A DNA stretch of 64,000 bases from Betaproteobacteria bacterium (GTDB taxonomy: Bacteria > Pseudomonadota > Gammaproteobacteria > Burkholderiales > Burkholderiaceae_C). Below are positions 25,823-38,630 of this stretch, piece after piece (position 1 is the stretch's first letter; the number at the start of each line of letters is the position of its first letter). The position numbers and the translations under genes were made by a program. The stretch lies in contig JADIZZ010000003.1 of NCBI GenBank assembly GCA_016704535.1, positions 434,001 to 498,000 on the forward strand, written 5' to 3'. The notes under the pieces were generated by a model. It had not been told where the DNA came from and ran no database searches. It worked only from the letters and a program-made list of their open reading frames with translations.

Positions 25823-27697
25823 ATGCGCAGGACCCGTACGCTCGCCACCAAGCTGGGCGCCATTGGCGCGGTGCTGATGGTCATGGCCATGGCCTCCATC
25901 GGGCTCACCTTCTGGGTCACCTGGCAGCTGGAAGGCGGTGCCGCTGCGGTCAACGAGGCCGGCCGCATGCGCATGCAGACCTGGCGGCTGGCGCAGACGC
26001 TGCCAGGGCCCCATGCGGCGCGGCTGCAGACGCAGCTGGCGCAGTTCGAGCAGACGCTGGGCCTGCTGCGCAGCGGCGACCCGGCGCGACCGCTTTTCGT
26101 GCCGCGAGACGGGGCGTCGCAGGTCGCCTTCCTCGAGGTGCAGCAGGCCTGGGCCACGCTGCGCCAGGCCTGGACAGTCGCCACGCCGCCCGCAGCCGAC
26201 ACCGTGGCGCTGCAGGCCGAGGCTTTCGTCGCCCGCGTCGACACCTTCGTCAGCGCCATCGAGTCGCAACTGGCGCGCTGGACGACGCTGCTCAACAGCT
26301 TTCAGTTCGTGATGATGGCGCTGGCCATCGGCAGCGCCGTGACCCTGCTGTACGCGGCCTACCTGTTCGTTTTCAACCCGCTGGCCCGCCTGCAGTCGGG
26401 CCTGGCGCGGGTGGGCGAGGGCGACCTGACCGCGCGTGTGGAGGTGGGCTCGGACGACGAGTTCGGCGCGCTGTCGCAGGGCTTCAACCAGATGGCGGCC
26501 ACGCTGCAGGGCCTGTACCAGAACCTCGAGGCCAAGGTGCAGGAGAAGACCTTGGGTCTCGAGCAGCAGCACGCGCGTCTGGCGGCGCTGTACGAGGCGG
26601 CGGCGTTCGTCGCGCGCGCGGGCACGCTGGACGAGCTGTCGCAGGGCTTTGCACGCCAGCTGCGGCAGGTCGCGCGGGCCGACGCGTCGGCCGTGCGCTG
26701 GTCGGACGAGTCGAACCAGCGCTACCTGCTGCTGGCGTCCGACTGTCTGCCGCAGGCGCTGGTGGACGAGGAGCAGTGCGTGTTCACCGGCGACTGCCTC
26801 TGTGGCCAGGCGCAGGGTCAGGCCAGCACACGGGTGATTCCGATCCGCCCCGACGGTGGCGGCACGCTGGGACATTGCGCGCGCGCCGGCTTCGAGACGG
26901 TGGTCAGCGTGCCGGTGCAGCTGCAGGAGCGCGTAGTGGGTGAGCTCAACCTCTTCTACCGCGGCCAGGCGGCGCTGGGCGACGACGACCGCGCCTTGCT
27001 CGAGACCCTGGCCAGCCACCTGGCCGGCGCCATCGAGGGCCTGCGCGCCGGCGCGCTGGAGCGCGAGACCGCGGTGGCCGAGGAGCGTGGCTTGCTGGCG
27101 CGTGAGCTGCACGACTCCATCGCCCAAAGCCTTGCCTTCCTGAAGATCCAGGTCGGCCTGCTGCGCGGCGCGTTGAAGCGGCAGGACGCGCTGCAGATCG
27201 AGCGCACCCTGGGCGAACTGGACGCCGGCGTGCACGAAAGCCTTTCGGACGTGCGCGAACTGCTGGTGCATTTCCGCACCCGCACCAACACCGAGGACAT
27301 CATGCCCGCGCTGCGCACCACGCTGCAAAAGTTCGAGCACCAGACGGGGTTGAAGACCACGCTGACGGTCGAGGGCCACGGCCTTCCCTTGCCGGCCGAC
27401 GTGCAGGTGCAGGTGTTGCACGTGGTGCAGGAGGCGCTGTCCAACGTGCGCAAGCACGCGCAGGCCCATGCCGTGTGGGTGGACGTGCAGCAGGCGCCGG
27501 TGTGGCGCGTCGAGGTGCGCGACGACGGTCAGGGCTTTGCCAACGAGCCCGACGCCGGCGACGAGACCCACGTCGGCCTGCGCATCATGCGTGAGCGGGC
27601 GAGCAGCATCGGCGCCGGCGTCGAGGTGAGTTCGGTGCCTGGATCGGGTACCTGTGTCGTGCTGACGCTGCCCGAGCGCCAGTGGCTCGCGGCATGA
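25823..27697 (+). CDS. narX: Nitrate/nitrite sensor histidine kinase (NarX type)
   Basis: A 624-residue membrane kinase. In order: TM1 (about 11-33), a periplasmic domain beginning with the P-box (AGRMRMQTWRLAQ, about 47-58) that binds nitrate in NarX/NarQ, TM2 (about 160-184), HAMP (about 185-238), and a GAF-like module with a Cys group (C308, C319, C325, C327, C352). A HisKA_3 box follows with H430 in ARELHDSIAQSLAFLKIQVGLL, then an ATPase domain (ALSNVRKHAQAHA; DDGQGF). It would phosphorylate NarL. The start has a TACAGT -10-like element placed so that the mRNA could be leaderless. Confidence 0.92.
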   Translation: MRRTRTLATKLGAIGAVLMVMAMASIGLTFWVTWQLEGGAAAVNEAGRMRMQTWRLAQTLPGPHAARLQTQLAQFEQTLGLLRSGDPARPLFVPRDGASQVAFLEVQQAWATLRQAWTVATPPAADTVALQAEAFVARVDTFVSAIESQLARWTTLLNSFQFVMMALAIGSAVTLLYAAYLFVFNPLARLQSGLARVGEGDLTARVEVGSDDEFGALSQGFNQMAATLQGLYQNLEAKVQEKTLGLEQQHARLAALYEAAAFVARAGTLDELSQGFARQLRQVARADASAVRWSDESNQRYLLLASDCLPQALVDEEQCVFTGDCLCGQAQGQASTRVIPIRPDGGGTLGHCARAGFETVVSVPVQLQERVVGELNLFYRGQAALGDDDRALLETLASHLAGAIEGLRAGALERETAVAEERGLLARELHDSIAQSLAFLKIQVGLLRGALKRQDALQIERTLGELDAGVHESLSDVRELLVHFRTRTNTEDIMPALRTTLQKFEHQTGLKTTLTVEGHGLPLPADVQVQVLHVVQEALSNVRKHAQAHAVWVDVQQAPVWRVEVRDDGQGFANEPDAGDETHVGLRIMRERASSIGAGVEVSSVPGSGTCVVLTLPERQWLAA

Positions 27698-28368
27698 CGA
27701 CGGCCGGCTTGCCCATCCGCGTGCTGGTGGTCGACGACCACACGCTGTTCCGCCGCGGCCTGATCGCCTTGCTGGCGGCCGACGCCCGTTTTGCCGTCAT
27801 CGGCGAGGCCGCCGACGCCGGCGAGGCGCTGCGCCGCGCCGCGGAGCTTCAGCCCGACATCGTGCTGCTCGACAACCATCTGCCTGGCGTGCGCGGCGTC
27901 GACGCGCTGGCGGGGCTGAAGGCTGCCGCGCCGCAGGCGCGCGTGCTGATGCTGACCGTGAGCGAGGACGAGCGCGACCTCGCCGCGGCGCTGCGGGGCG
28001 GTGCCCGCGGCTACCTGCTGAAGACCGTGGACAGTGATGGCCTGACCGCCGCGCTGCTGCGCACGGCGGGCGGCGAATCGGTGGTCAGCCCAGAGATGAC
28101 GGGCAAGCTCGTCAACGCCTTCCAGGCCCTGGGCGGCGACGCGGCGGTGCCGGCGCCCACGGTCGATGTCGATCCGATTCACAGCCTGTCGCCGCGCGAG
28201 CGCGAGATCCTTAGCCACATTGCCAAAGGCGCCAGCAACAAGGAAATTGCGCGCGCGCTGGACATCGCCGAAACGACGGTGAAGATCCACGTCCAGCACA
28301 TCCTGCGCAAGCTCAACCTGGGCTCGCGCGTGCAGGCGGCGGTCTACGCGACGGGCCGGCCTGGCTGA
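27694..28368 (+). CDS. narL: Nitrate response regulator (NarL type)
   Basis: A 224-residue response regulator with a receiver domain (acidic pair D14/D15, phospho-acceptor D60 in IVLLDNHLPG, Lys in YLLKTVDS) and a LuxR-type helix-turn-helix (about 157-215; LSPREREILSHIAKG, NKEIARALDIAETTVKIHVQHIL). It starts inside the narX stop codon (ATGA), so the pair is translationally coupled. Expected targets are the nar operon and perhaps the amr genes, though no clear NarL heptamer array was found by eye. Confidence 0.93.
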   Translation: MTTAGLPIRVLVVDDHTLFRRGLIALLAADARFAVIGEAADAGEALRRAAELQPDIVLLDNHLPGVRGVDALAGLKAAAPQARVLMLTVSEDERDLAAALRGGARGYLLKTVDSDGLTAALLRTAGGESVVSPEMTGKLVNAFQALGGDAAVPAPTVDVDPIHSLSPREREILSHIAKGASNKEIARALDIAETTVKIHVQHILRKLNLGSRVQAAVYATGRPG

Positions 28369-28452
28369 GACGTGATCCGCACCAGAGGCAGCCCGCTGTC
28401 AGCTCGGTGATGGCCGCGACCCTGTGGCGCCAGCCGCCTTCATGCCGCTCCC

Positions 28453-28458
28453 TACAAT
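28453..28458 (+). promoter_or_regulatory. -10 element TACAAT just before surE
   Basis: TACAAT ends 6 bases before the surE ATG, so transcription starting 7 bases after the hexamer would begin at the A of the start codon. No convincing ribosome-binding site is present. Candidate leaderless start. Confidence 0.4.
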
Positions 28459-28464
28459 GCGGCG

Positions 28465-29235
28465 ATGCGCATTCTCATCGCCAACGACGACGGTTACCTC
28501 GCTCCCGGCCTGGCAGCCCTGGTGCACGCCTGCCAGGGCTTGGGCGAGATCGCGGTCTTCGCCCCCGAGCAGAACGCCAGCGGCACGTCCAATGCGCTGA
28601 CGTTGGGCCGGCCTCTGAACATCTTCACTGCGCGCGGCGAGCACGTTCAGGGCTTCCACGTCGTCAACGGCACGCCGTCCGACAGCGTGCACGTCGCACT
28701 GACCGGCGTGCTGGGCTACAAGCCCGACCTGGTGCTCTCGGGCATCAACAACGGCGCCAACATGGGCGACGACACGCTCTATTCGGGCACCGTGGCCGCC
28801 GCGATGGAGGGGTTTCTCTTCGGCGTGCCGGCGATCGCCTTTTCTCAGGCCGAGAAGGGCTGGGGCGAACTCGAGGCTGCTGCCGCCACGGCGCGCGCCG
28901 TGGTCGAGCAGGTGCTGGCGCAGGCGCCTTTGGGCGGCGAGCCCTGGCTGCTGAACGTCAACATTCCGAACCGCGCTGACGCGATGACGCTGCCGCGGCT
29001 GATCACCAGGCTGGGACGTCGACACGCGAGTGAACCCGTCATCCTACAGACCAGCCCGCGCGGCGAGCCCATCTATTGGATCGGACCGGCCGGCGACGCC
29101 CGCGAGGCTGGCGAGGGCACTGACTTCCACGCCGTGGCCCAGGGCTGTGTCTCGATCACGCCGCTGCAGGTCGACCTGACCGACCACGCCGCACGGGGTA
29201 CCTGGGCTACGCGCCTGGCCTGCCGCCTGGCATGA
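28465..29235 (+). CDS. surE: 5'/3'-nucleotidase SurE
   Basis: A 256-residue phosphatase. The N-terminus MRILIANDDGYLAPGL gives the metal-binding Asp pair (D8, D9). The Ser and Asn ligand regions (FAPEQNASGTSNALTLGRPL; SGINNGANMGDDTLYSGTVAAAMEG) are complete. It dephosphorylates nucleoside monophosphates and is linked to stationary-phase survival. The last 4 bases overlap pcm (ATGA), the classic surE-pcm-nlpD order. Confidence 0.95.
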   Translation: MRILIANDDGYLAPGLAALVHACQGLGEIAVFAPEQNASGTSNALTLGRPLNIFTARGEHVQGFHVVNGTPSDSVHVALTGVLGYKPDLVLSGINNGANMGDDTLYSGTVAAAMEGFLFGVPAIAFSQAEKGWGELEAAAATARAVVEQVLAQAPLGGEPWLLNVNIPNRADAMTLPRLITRLGRRHASEPVILQTSPRGEPIYWIGPAGDAREAGEGTDFHAVAQGCVSITPLQVDLTDHAARGTWATRLACRLA

Positions 29236-30074
29236 CGCGCCGGCCGGTTCAGTCGCGCTTCCCGGTGCCACTGGACCGTGTGAACGGCCGAGGGGGCCAC
29301 ACGGGTCGTGCGCGGTCGGCCCTTGCCGAGACGCTACGCCCGCAGGCCCCGCTGCAGCACGCCGCGCAGACGGCGGCCCAGCAGGCATCGGGCCGCGCCG
29401 CGCCCAGCGGGCTGGGCCTTGATTCGGCGGCCGTGCGCCAACGCATGGTGCAGCGCCTGCGCGCCGACGGCGTGCACGACGATGCGGTGCTGAACGCCTT
29501 CGCGACGGTGGAACGCCACCGCTTCGTCGACAGCGCGCTGGCCATCCAGGCCTACGAAGACACCAGCCTGCCGATCGGCCTGTCGCAGACGATCAGCAAG
29601 CCCTCGGTGGTGGCCCGCATGCTCTGCCTGCTGTGCGAAGGCGCCACGGCTCGGCAGCACGGGCACCTGGGGCGTGTGCTCGAAATCGGCACCGGCTGCG
29701 GCTACCAGGCCGCACTGCTGTTGCTGCTGGGGCGCAGCGTGGTCTCGATCGAACGTCTGAAGGGCCTGCACGACAAGGCGCGCGAGAACCTCGTGGGCCA
29801 CCGCCATGGCGACCTGCGCCTCGTCTACGGCGACGGCCGGCTGGGACATGCGCCACGTGCACCTTTTGACAGCATCGTCGCGGCGGCCGGCGGCGAAGAC
29901 TTGCCGCCTGCCTGGCTGGATCAACTGGCCGTCGGCGGCAGGCTGGTGGCGCCGATGCAGGACGCGGCGCGTGGCGGCCAGGTGTTGCTGGTGGTGGACC
30001 GGCAGCCCGAGGGGCTGGTACGGCAGTGGCGCGATGCCGTGCACTTCGTCCCACTAAAATCCGGCGCTGAATGA
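29232..30074 (+). CDS. pcm: Protein-L-isoaspartate O-methyltransferase
   Basis: A 280-residue enzyme. After a basic Gly/Ala-rich N-terminal extension of about 70 residues, the standard Pcm core starts at residues 70-75 (RQRMVQRLRADGVHDDAVLNAF). The signature LPIGLSQTISKPSVVARM and the SAM-binding LEIGTGCGYQAALL are intact. It repairs isoaspartate residues in aged proteins. The family core is about 210 residues, so the extension is unusual, but the overlap with surE supports the start used. Its stop overlaps the nlpD ATG. Confidence 0.92.
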   Translation: MTRRPVQSRFPVPLDRVNGRGGHTGRARSALAETLRPQAPLQHAAQTAAQQASGRAAPSGLGLDSAAVRQRMVQRLRADGVHDDAVLNAFATVERHRFVDSALAIQAYEDTSLPIGLSQTISKPSVVARMLCLLCEGATARQHGHLGRVLEIGTGCGYQAALLLLLGRSVVSIERLKGLHDKARENLVGHRHGDLRLVYGDGRLGHAPRAPFDSIVAAAGGEDLPPAWLDQLAVGGRLVAPMQDAARGGQVLLVVDRQPEGLVRQWRDAVHFVPLKSGAE

Positions 30075-31012
30075 AGCCTTCGATGAAAACCGATCTGTTG
30101 CCTCCGCGCTTGGCACGTGCCGCTGCCTTTGCGTTTTTGGTATCGCTGCTGGCCGCCTGCGCTTCACCAACGCACCGCGCGCCGGTGGAAGACCGCCGCC
30201 CTGGCGCCGGCACGCGGCCGGCGGCACCAGCGGCTTCGTTGCCCGGCTCGACCTCGTCTTCGGGGCCGGTGGCGGCGGCCGAGATCGCACCCAAGCCGCT
30301 GCCGGGGGCTGAAAACGCGGGCAAGCCCGGCTACTACACGGTGAGGCCGGGTGACACATTGATCCGCCTGGGGCTCGAGAATGGCCAGAACTGGCGCGAC
30401 ATCGCACGATGGAACGCGCTGGAGAACCCCAATGCGATCGAGGTCGGGCAAGTGCTGCGCGTATTGCCGCCGGCGCCCGCAGCCCAGGTGGCCAACGCGC
30501 AACCGGTAGCGCCTGCGGGGCGTGTTGAGAGCCGTCCGCTCGATGCGTCGGCCTTGCCTTCCGCCGGTGCTTCGGCGCCCGCCTCGGCGCCGGCCGTCAC
30601 CACAACACCGGCGTCCGCCGCCCCACCCCTGCGTGACGGCGAGGCTGAGCCGAACTGGCTGTGGCCTGCAGCCGGCCCGGTCGTGACTCCCTTCGACGAG
30701 GTCAAGAGCAAGGGCCTGGCGATCACCGGCAAGGCCGGCGACCCGGTGGTTGCCGCGGCCGACGGACGCGTGGTCTACGCTGGGGCCGGGCTGCGTGGCT
30801 ACGGCAACCTCGTCATCGTCAAGCACGACACCAATTACCTGACGGCTTACGCGCACAACCAGTCGTTGCTGGTGAAGGAAGACCAGGTCGTGCGGCGGGG
30901 TCAGAAGATTGCCGAGATGGGCTCCAGCGATGCTGAACGGGTGCAGTTGCACTTCGAGATCCGCCGCCAGGGCAAGCCGGTGGACCCGGCGCGCCTGCTT
31001 CCACCGCGCTGA
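30071..31012 (+). CDS. nlpD: NlpD-like LysM/M23 lipoprotein
   Basis: A 313-residue lipoprotein: signal peptide with lipobox (LLAACAS, Cys about residue 34), a Pro/Ala linker, a LysM domain (about 87-132; YYTVRPGDTLIRLGLENG), a second linker, and a C-terminal M23 fold (about 205-313). Zinc ligands are incomplete: the GIDIA-like motif reads GLAITGKAGDPV, and the HxH motif reads QLHFEIR. As in E. coli NlpD this marks a non-enzymatic activator of cell-wall amidases rather than a peptidase. A TAAAAT -10-like element lies at 30055-30060. In many relatives rpoS follows; here rlmD does. Confidence 0.9.
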   Translation: MKPSMKTDLLPPRLARAAAFAFLVSLLAACASPTHRAPVEDRRPGAGTRPAAPAASLPGSTSSSGPVAAAEIAPKPLPGAENAGKPGYYTVRPGDTLIRLGLENGQNWRDIARWNALENPNAIEVGQVLRVLPPAPAAQVANAQPVAPAGRVESRPLDASALPSAGASAPASAPAVTTTPASAAPPLRDGEAEPNWLWPAAGPVVTPFDEVKSKGLAITGKAGDPVVAAADGRVVYAGAGLRGYGNLVIVKHDTNYLTAYAHNQSLLVKEDQVVRRGQKIAEMGSSDAERVQLHFEIRRQGKPVDPARLLPPR

Positions 31013-31065
31013 GGGGTGAATTCAAGGCTGCACCGGCTGTGGCGTCCGCGGGATGATCCTGCCGG

Positions 31066-32442
31066 ATGAGCACTGGATCGGACTGGCTCGAGGTCGAGTC
31101 GCTGGACCTCGAAGCGCAAGGCGTGGCCCGCCGCGCCAACACCGAAGCGCCCGACGGCAGCACCACACCCGGCAAGGTGGTCTTCATCGAGGGTGCCTTG
31201 CCCGGCGAACTGGTGCGTGTCAATGTCTCGCGCAAGAAGAACAACTGGGAGCAGGGCCAGATTTCGGCCCTGGCACGCGAGAGTTCGCAGCGTGTGCGCC
31301 CGGGTTGTCCGCACTTCGGCCTGCACGCAGGCGCCTGCGGCGGCTGCAAGATGCAGCACCTTCACCCCGCCGCGCAGGTGGCGGTAAAGCAGCGGGTGCT
31401 GGAGGACAACCTCTGGCATCTGGCCAAGGTCAAGCCCGAACGCCTGCTGCGACCCATCGAGGGGCCGTCCTGGGGTTACCGTGACCGGGCACGCCTGTCG
31501 GTGCGCTGGGTGGCGAAGAAGGGCACCGTCCTCGTCGGTTTCCACGAGCGCAAGTCGCGCTACGTGGCCGACATGCAGGTCTGCCCGGTGCTGCCAGCGC
31601 GCGTCAGCGCGATGCTGATGCCGCTGCGCGCGCTGATCGGCGCCATGGACCTGCGCGAGCAGATGCCGCAGATCGAACTGGCGGCTGGCGACGATGTCAC
31701 CGCGCTGGTGCTGCGCAACCTGGCGCCCTTGAGCGCAGCCGACGCGCAGCGCCTGCGTGACTTTGCCGCCATGCATGCGGTGCAGTGGTGGCTGCAGCCC
31801 AAGGGCCCGGAAACCGTGCACCTGCTGGACGAAGGCGGTCCGGTGCTGGCCTACAGGTTGCCCGAATTCGGCATCACCATGCCCTTCAGGCCCACCGACT
31901 TCACGCAGGTCAACCCGCACATCAACCGCGTGCTGGTCGACCGCGCGTTGCGCCTGCTGGACCCGCAGCCCGATGAGCGGGTGATCGACTGGTTCTGCGG
32001 CCTGGGCAACTTCACGCTGCCACTGGCCACGCGGGCGCGGCAGGTGCTGGGCATCGAGGGCAGTGAGGTGCTGGTAGCCAGGGCGCGCGAGAACGCCAAG
32101 CTCAACGCCCTGGCCGCGAAGACCGCCTTCGAGGCGCGCAATCTGTTCGAGATCACACCGGCCGACCTGCGGGCCGCGGGGGCCGCCGAGCGCTGGCTTG
32201 TGGACCCGCCGCGCGAGGGCGCCTTCGCGCTGGCCAAGGCCGTGGCCGACCTGCATGCCGAAGGCGACTTCCCGCTGCCGCGCCGCATTGTCTACGTCAG
32301 CTGCAACCCGGCGACGCTGGCCCGCGACGCCGGGCTGCTGGTGCACCAGGGGGGCTACCGCTGCAGCCTGGCCGGCGTCGTGAACATGTTCCCGCATACG
32401 GCGCACGTCGAGAGCATGGTGGTCTTCGACCGCCAGGAATAA
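31066..32442 (+). CDS. rlmD: 23S rRNA (uracil-1939-C5)-methyltransferase
   Basis: A 458-residue methyltransferase. Parts in order: a TRAM-like N-terminal domain, an iron-sulfur Cys group (CPHFGLHAGACGGCKMQ, with a further Cys at the CPVLPA site), the SAM-binding WFCGLGNFTLPLA near residue 310, DPPREGA near 381, and the catalytic Cys in VSCNPATLARD near 410. All ligands and the active-site Cys appear present. It methylates U1939 of 23S rRNA. A palindrome directly after the stop may act as terminator. Confidence 0.93.
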   Translation: MSTGSDWLEVESLDLEAQGVARRANTEAPDGSTTPGKVVFIEGALPGELVRVNVSRKKNNWEQGQISALARESSQRVRPGCPHFGLHAGACGGCKMQHLHPAAQVAVKQRVLEDNLWHLAKVKPERLLRPIEGPSWGYRDRARLSVRWVAKKGTVLVGFHERKSRYVADMQVCPVLPARVSAMLMPLRALIGAMDLREQMPQIELAAGDDVTALVLRNLAPLSAADAQRLRDFAAMHAVQWWLQPKGPETVHLLDEGGPVLAYRLPEFGITMPFRPTDFTQVNPHINRVLVDRALRLLDPQPDERVIDWFCGLGNFTLPLATRARQVLGIEGSEVLVARARENAKLNALAAKTAFEARNLFEITPADLRAAGAAERWLVDPPREGAFALAKAVADLHAEGDFPLPRRIVYVSCNPATLARDAGLLVHQGGYRCSLAGVVNMFPHTAHVESMVVFDRQE

Positions 32443-32445
32443 ACA

Positions 32446-32463
32446 AGGGCCCCGAAGGGCCCT
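32446..32463. terminator. Hairpin after rlmD
   Basis: AGGGCCC-CGAA-GGGCCCT is a perfect 7-bp stem with a tetraloop, 4 bases after the rlmD stop. No T-run follows on the plus strand, so it may only stabilise the 3' end or need Rho. It could also act for the opposing gene from the other side. Confidence 0.45.
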
Positions 32464-32517
32464 CGCGACTCATCAAGTGGACGCGGCAGAACCGGCTTTG
32501 CCGGGCTGCTCGCGTTG

Positions 32518-32549
32518 CCCCCTTTCCAAGGGGGAGCGCCGTCAGGCGC
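32518..32549. repeat. Twin-hairpin intergenic element
   Basis: CCCCCTT-TCC-AAGGGGG (32518-32534) is followed after one base by GCGCC-GTCA-GGCGC (32536-32549), in the spacer between two convergent genes. Two compact hairpins in a row resemble dispersed REP-like elements of Burkholderiales genomes. Only one copy is in this window, so its repeat nature is inferred. It may also help end transcription from either side. Confidence 0.4.
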
Positions 32550-32557
32550 TACGGGGG

Positions 32558-33253
32558 TTAGTCCCTCTCTCCACCGAAGATGCCCAGCAACGCCAGCAAG
32601 TTGCTGAACACGTTGTACAGGCTCAGGTAGACGCCCAGCGTGGCACTGATGTAGTTGGTCTGCACGCCATCCTGCACCTGCTTCAGGTCATGAAGGATGA
32701 AGGCCGAGAAGATGCCGATGGCCAGCACCGACAGCGTGATCATCAGCGCGCTGCTCTGGATGAAGATGTTGGCAATCATCGCCACCAGCAACATGATCAT
32801 GCCGATGAACAGGAACTTGCCCATGCTCGACAGGTCACGCTTGATCACGGTGCTCAGCGTGGCCATGCCCAGGAAAATGGCGCCGGTGCCGCCGAAGGCC
32901 AGCATGATCAGGCTGCCGCCGTTGGCCAGGCCCAGGACCGAGCCCAACAGGCGCGACAGCATCAGGCCCATGAAGAAGGTGAAGCCCAGCAGCAGCGGCA
33001 CGCCGGCAGCCGAGTTCTTGAACTTCTCGACCGCGAACATCAGGCCGAAGGCGCCGACCAGGAAGACGATGGCGCTCATGCCCGGGCCCATGCCACGCAT
33101 GAGGCCGGTCTGCACGCCGATCCAGGCGCCCAGCACGGTGGGCACCATCGACAGCGCCAACAGCCAGTAGGTATTGCGCAGCACGCGGTTGCGTTGCGCG
33201 GCCAGCGCGCCGCTACCGGCGAGGCCAGGATAGTTCTGCACGCTTTGATTCAT
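32558..33253 (-). CDS. Bax inhibitor-1/YccA family membrane protein
   Basis: A 231-residue protein with seven predicted membrane helices. Landmarks are RNTYWLLALSMVPTVLGAW at the first helix, the FGLMFAVEKFKNS loop, the GTGAIFLGMATLS segment, and the tail LKQVQDGVQTNYISATLGVYLSLYNVFSNLLALLGIFGG, which is characteristic of the YccA/YbhL branch. YccA interacts with FtsH; BI-1 relatives leak calcium. GGAGG sits just before the ATG and TAGAAT (33299-33304, minus strand) is a likely -10. Confidence 0.9.
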   Translation of the reverse strand: MNQSVQNYPGLAGSGALAAQRNRVLRNTYWLLALSMVPTVLGAWIGVQTGLMRGMGPGMSAIVFLVGAFGLMFAVEKFKNSAAGVPLLLGFTFFMGLMLSRLLGSVLGLANGGSLIMLAFGGTGAIFLGMATLSTVIKRDLSSMGKFLFIGMIMLLVAMIANIFIQSSALMITLSVLAIGIFSAFILHDLKQVQDGVQTNYISATLGVYLSLYNVFSNLLALLGIFGGERD

Positions 33254-33383
33254 GAAACCTCCGGAAGATGACAGGACGCCGCTATTGGCGCGAGCCGCAT
33301 TCTAGGATGCCAGCAGCGCCGGCCCCATGGCCCTACACGGGCAGCCAGATTGTTCACCGGCGACTGGCGTTATCGTTGTGGCC

Positions 33384-33794
33384 ATGAAGACCAAACCCAC
33401 CCTCACGAACGAAGACAACCGGGCCATCGCGGCCGCCGCCGAAGCCGAGGCAACCCAGAACGGCTGGGCCGTCACCTTGGCCATCGTCGATGACGGCGGC
33501 CACCTGCTGTGGCTGCAGCGCCTGGACGGTGCGCCACCCATCTCCGCCGAGATCGCCCCCGCCAAGGCCCGCACCGCTGCGCTGGGGCGGCGCGAGAGCA
33601 AGGTCTACGAGGACATGATCAACGGCGGCCGCATGTCCTTCCTGAGCGCGCCGGTGCTGCACGGCATGCTGGAAGGCGGCGTGCCCATCGTCGTCGACGG
33701 CCAGGTCATTGGCGCCGTGGGGGTCAGCGGCGTGAAGTCGAGCGAGGACGCGCAGATCGCCCGCGCCGGCATCGCCGCGCTGAGCGCGTCCTGA
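33384..33794 (+). CDS. GlcG/HbpS family protein
   Basis: A 136-residue cytoplasmic protein of the GlcG/HbpS-like fold: IAAAAEAEATQNGWAVTLAIVDDGGHLLWLQRLDGA, then AKARTAALGRRES, then GGVPIVVDGQVIGAVGVSG near residues 95-115. The start is the ATG after an upstream non-coding stretch in the same frame. Family members bind haem or act in glycolate loci; the specific role here is unknown. It stands alone between the BI-1 gene and carAB. Confidence 0.85.
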   Translation: MKTKPTLTNEDNRAIAAAAEAEATQNGWAVTLAIVDDGGHLLWLQRLDGAPPISAEIAPAKARTAALGRRESKVYEDMINGGRMSFLSAPVLHGMLEGGVPIVVDGQVIGAVGVSGVKSSEDAQIARAGIAALSAS

Positions 33795-33862
33795 ACCCAG
33801 CGACGGCGCCCCTTGGGCCGCACGCGGCTCAGGGTTTGCCCGAGACTGGGGTTGCAGCCGGC

Positions 33863-33868
33863 TATACT
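33863..33868 (+). promoter_or_regulatory. carA: -10 element TATACT upstream of carA
   Basis: TATACT in the 210-base spacer upstream of carA. A matching -35 is not obvious. Transcription from here would give a leader of about 130 bases that includes the hairpin at 33943-33960. Confidence 0.35.
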
Positions 33869-33942
33869 CCGGCGGTTTACCCGCTAACAACGCAGCCCTA
33901 GCGAAACTCCGCAGTCGGTTTCCCCTCGGACCCTTCCTGTCG

Positions 33943-33960
33943 CCCCGGGCCACCCCGGGG
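33943..33960 (+). promoter_or_regulatory. carA: GC hairpin in the carA leader
   Basis: CCCCGGG-CCAC-CCCGGGG is a perfect 7-bp stem 44 bases before the carA start. Outer bases CCTTCC (33931-33936) could pair with GGAAGG after a bulge. No U-run follows, so simple attenuation is unlikely; a structured leader is the safer reading. Confidence 0.35.
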
Positions 33961-34004
33961 AAGGTAGGGGGCGCTGGGTGCGCGCGAACCCCGGAGCTTT
34001 GCAT

Positions 34005-38480
<4,476 letters not shown>

Positions 38481-38533
38481 CGGCAGTGCAGCGAGACCCG
38501 CGACGGGGTCTCGCCGCGGCGCGCGCTTGACGC

Positions 38534-38539
38534 TAAACT
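38534..38539 (+). promoter_or_regulatory. greA: -10-like TAAACT upstream of greA
   Basis: TAAACT in the 150-base carB-greA spacer. If used, RNA would start near 38546 and enter the long hairpin at 38553 almost at once. The -35 region is not clear. Confidence 0.3.
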
Positions 38540-38552
38540 CTCCTCTCGTTCT

Positions 38553-38589
38553 CCGCCGCAGGCCGCCCGTCATCGGGCCCCTGCGGCGG
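38553..38589 (+). promoter_or_regulatory. greA: Long hairpin in the greA leader
   Basis: CCGCCGCAGG (38553-38562) pairs perfectly with CCTGCGGCGG (38580-38589), and inside it CCCG-TCAT-CGGG (38566-38577) forms a second stem. ATTCACTTTTG follows. It could end carAB transcription or attenuate greA. In E. coli the greA leader contains a terminator that releases the GraL small RNA; the position here is comparable. Confidence 0.5.
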
Positions 38590-38630
38590 ATTCACTTTTG
38601 CCACCAGTTGCTCACAGCAGACGTTGCCCC

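Noticed and set aside
30686..31012. Active M23 peptidase domain in NlpD
   Set aside because: Key zinc-ligand histidines are missing, as in E. coli NlpD, so an activator role is more likely.
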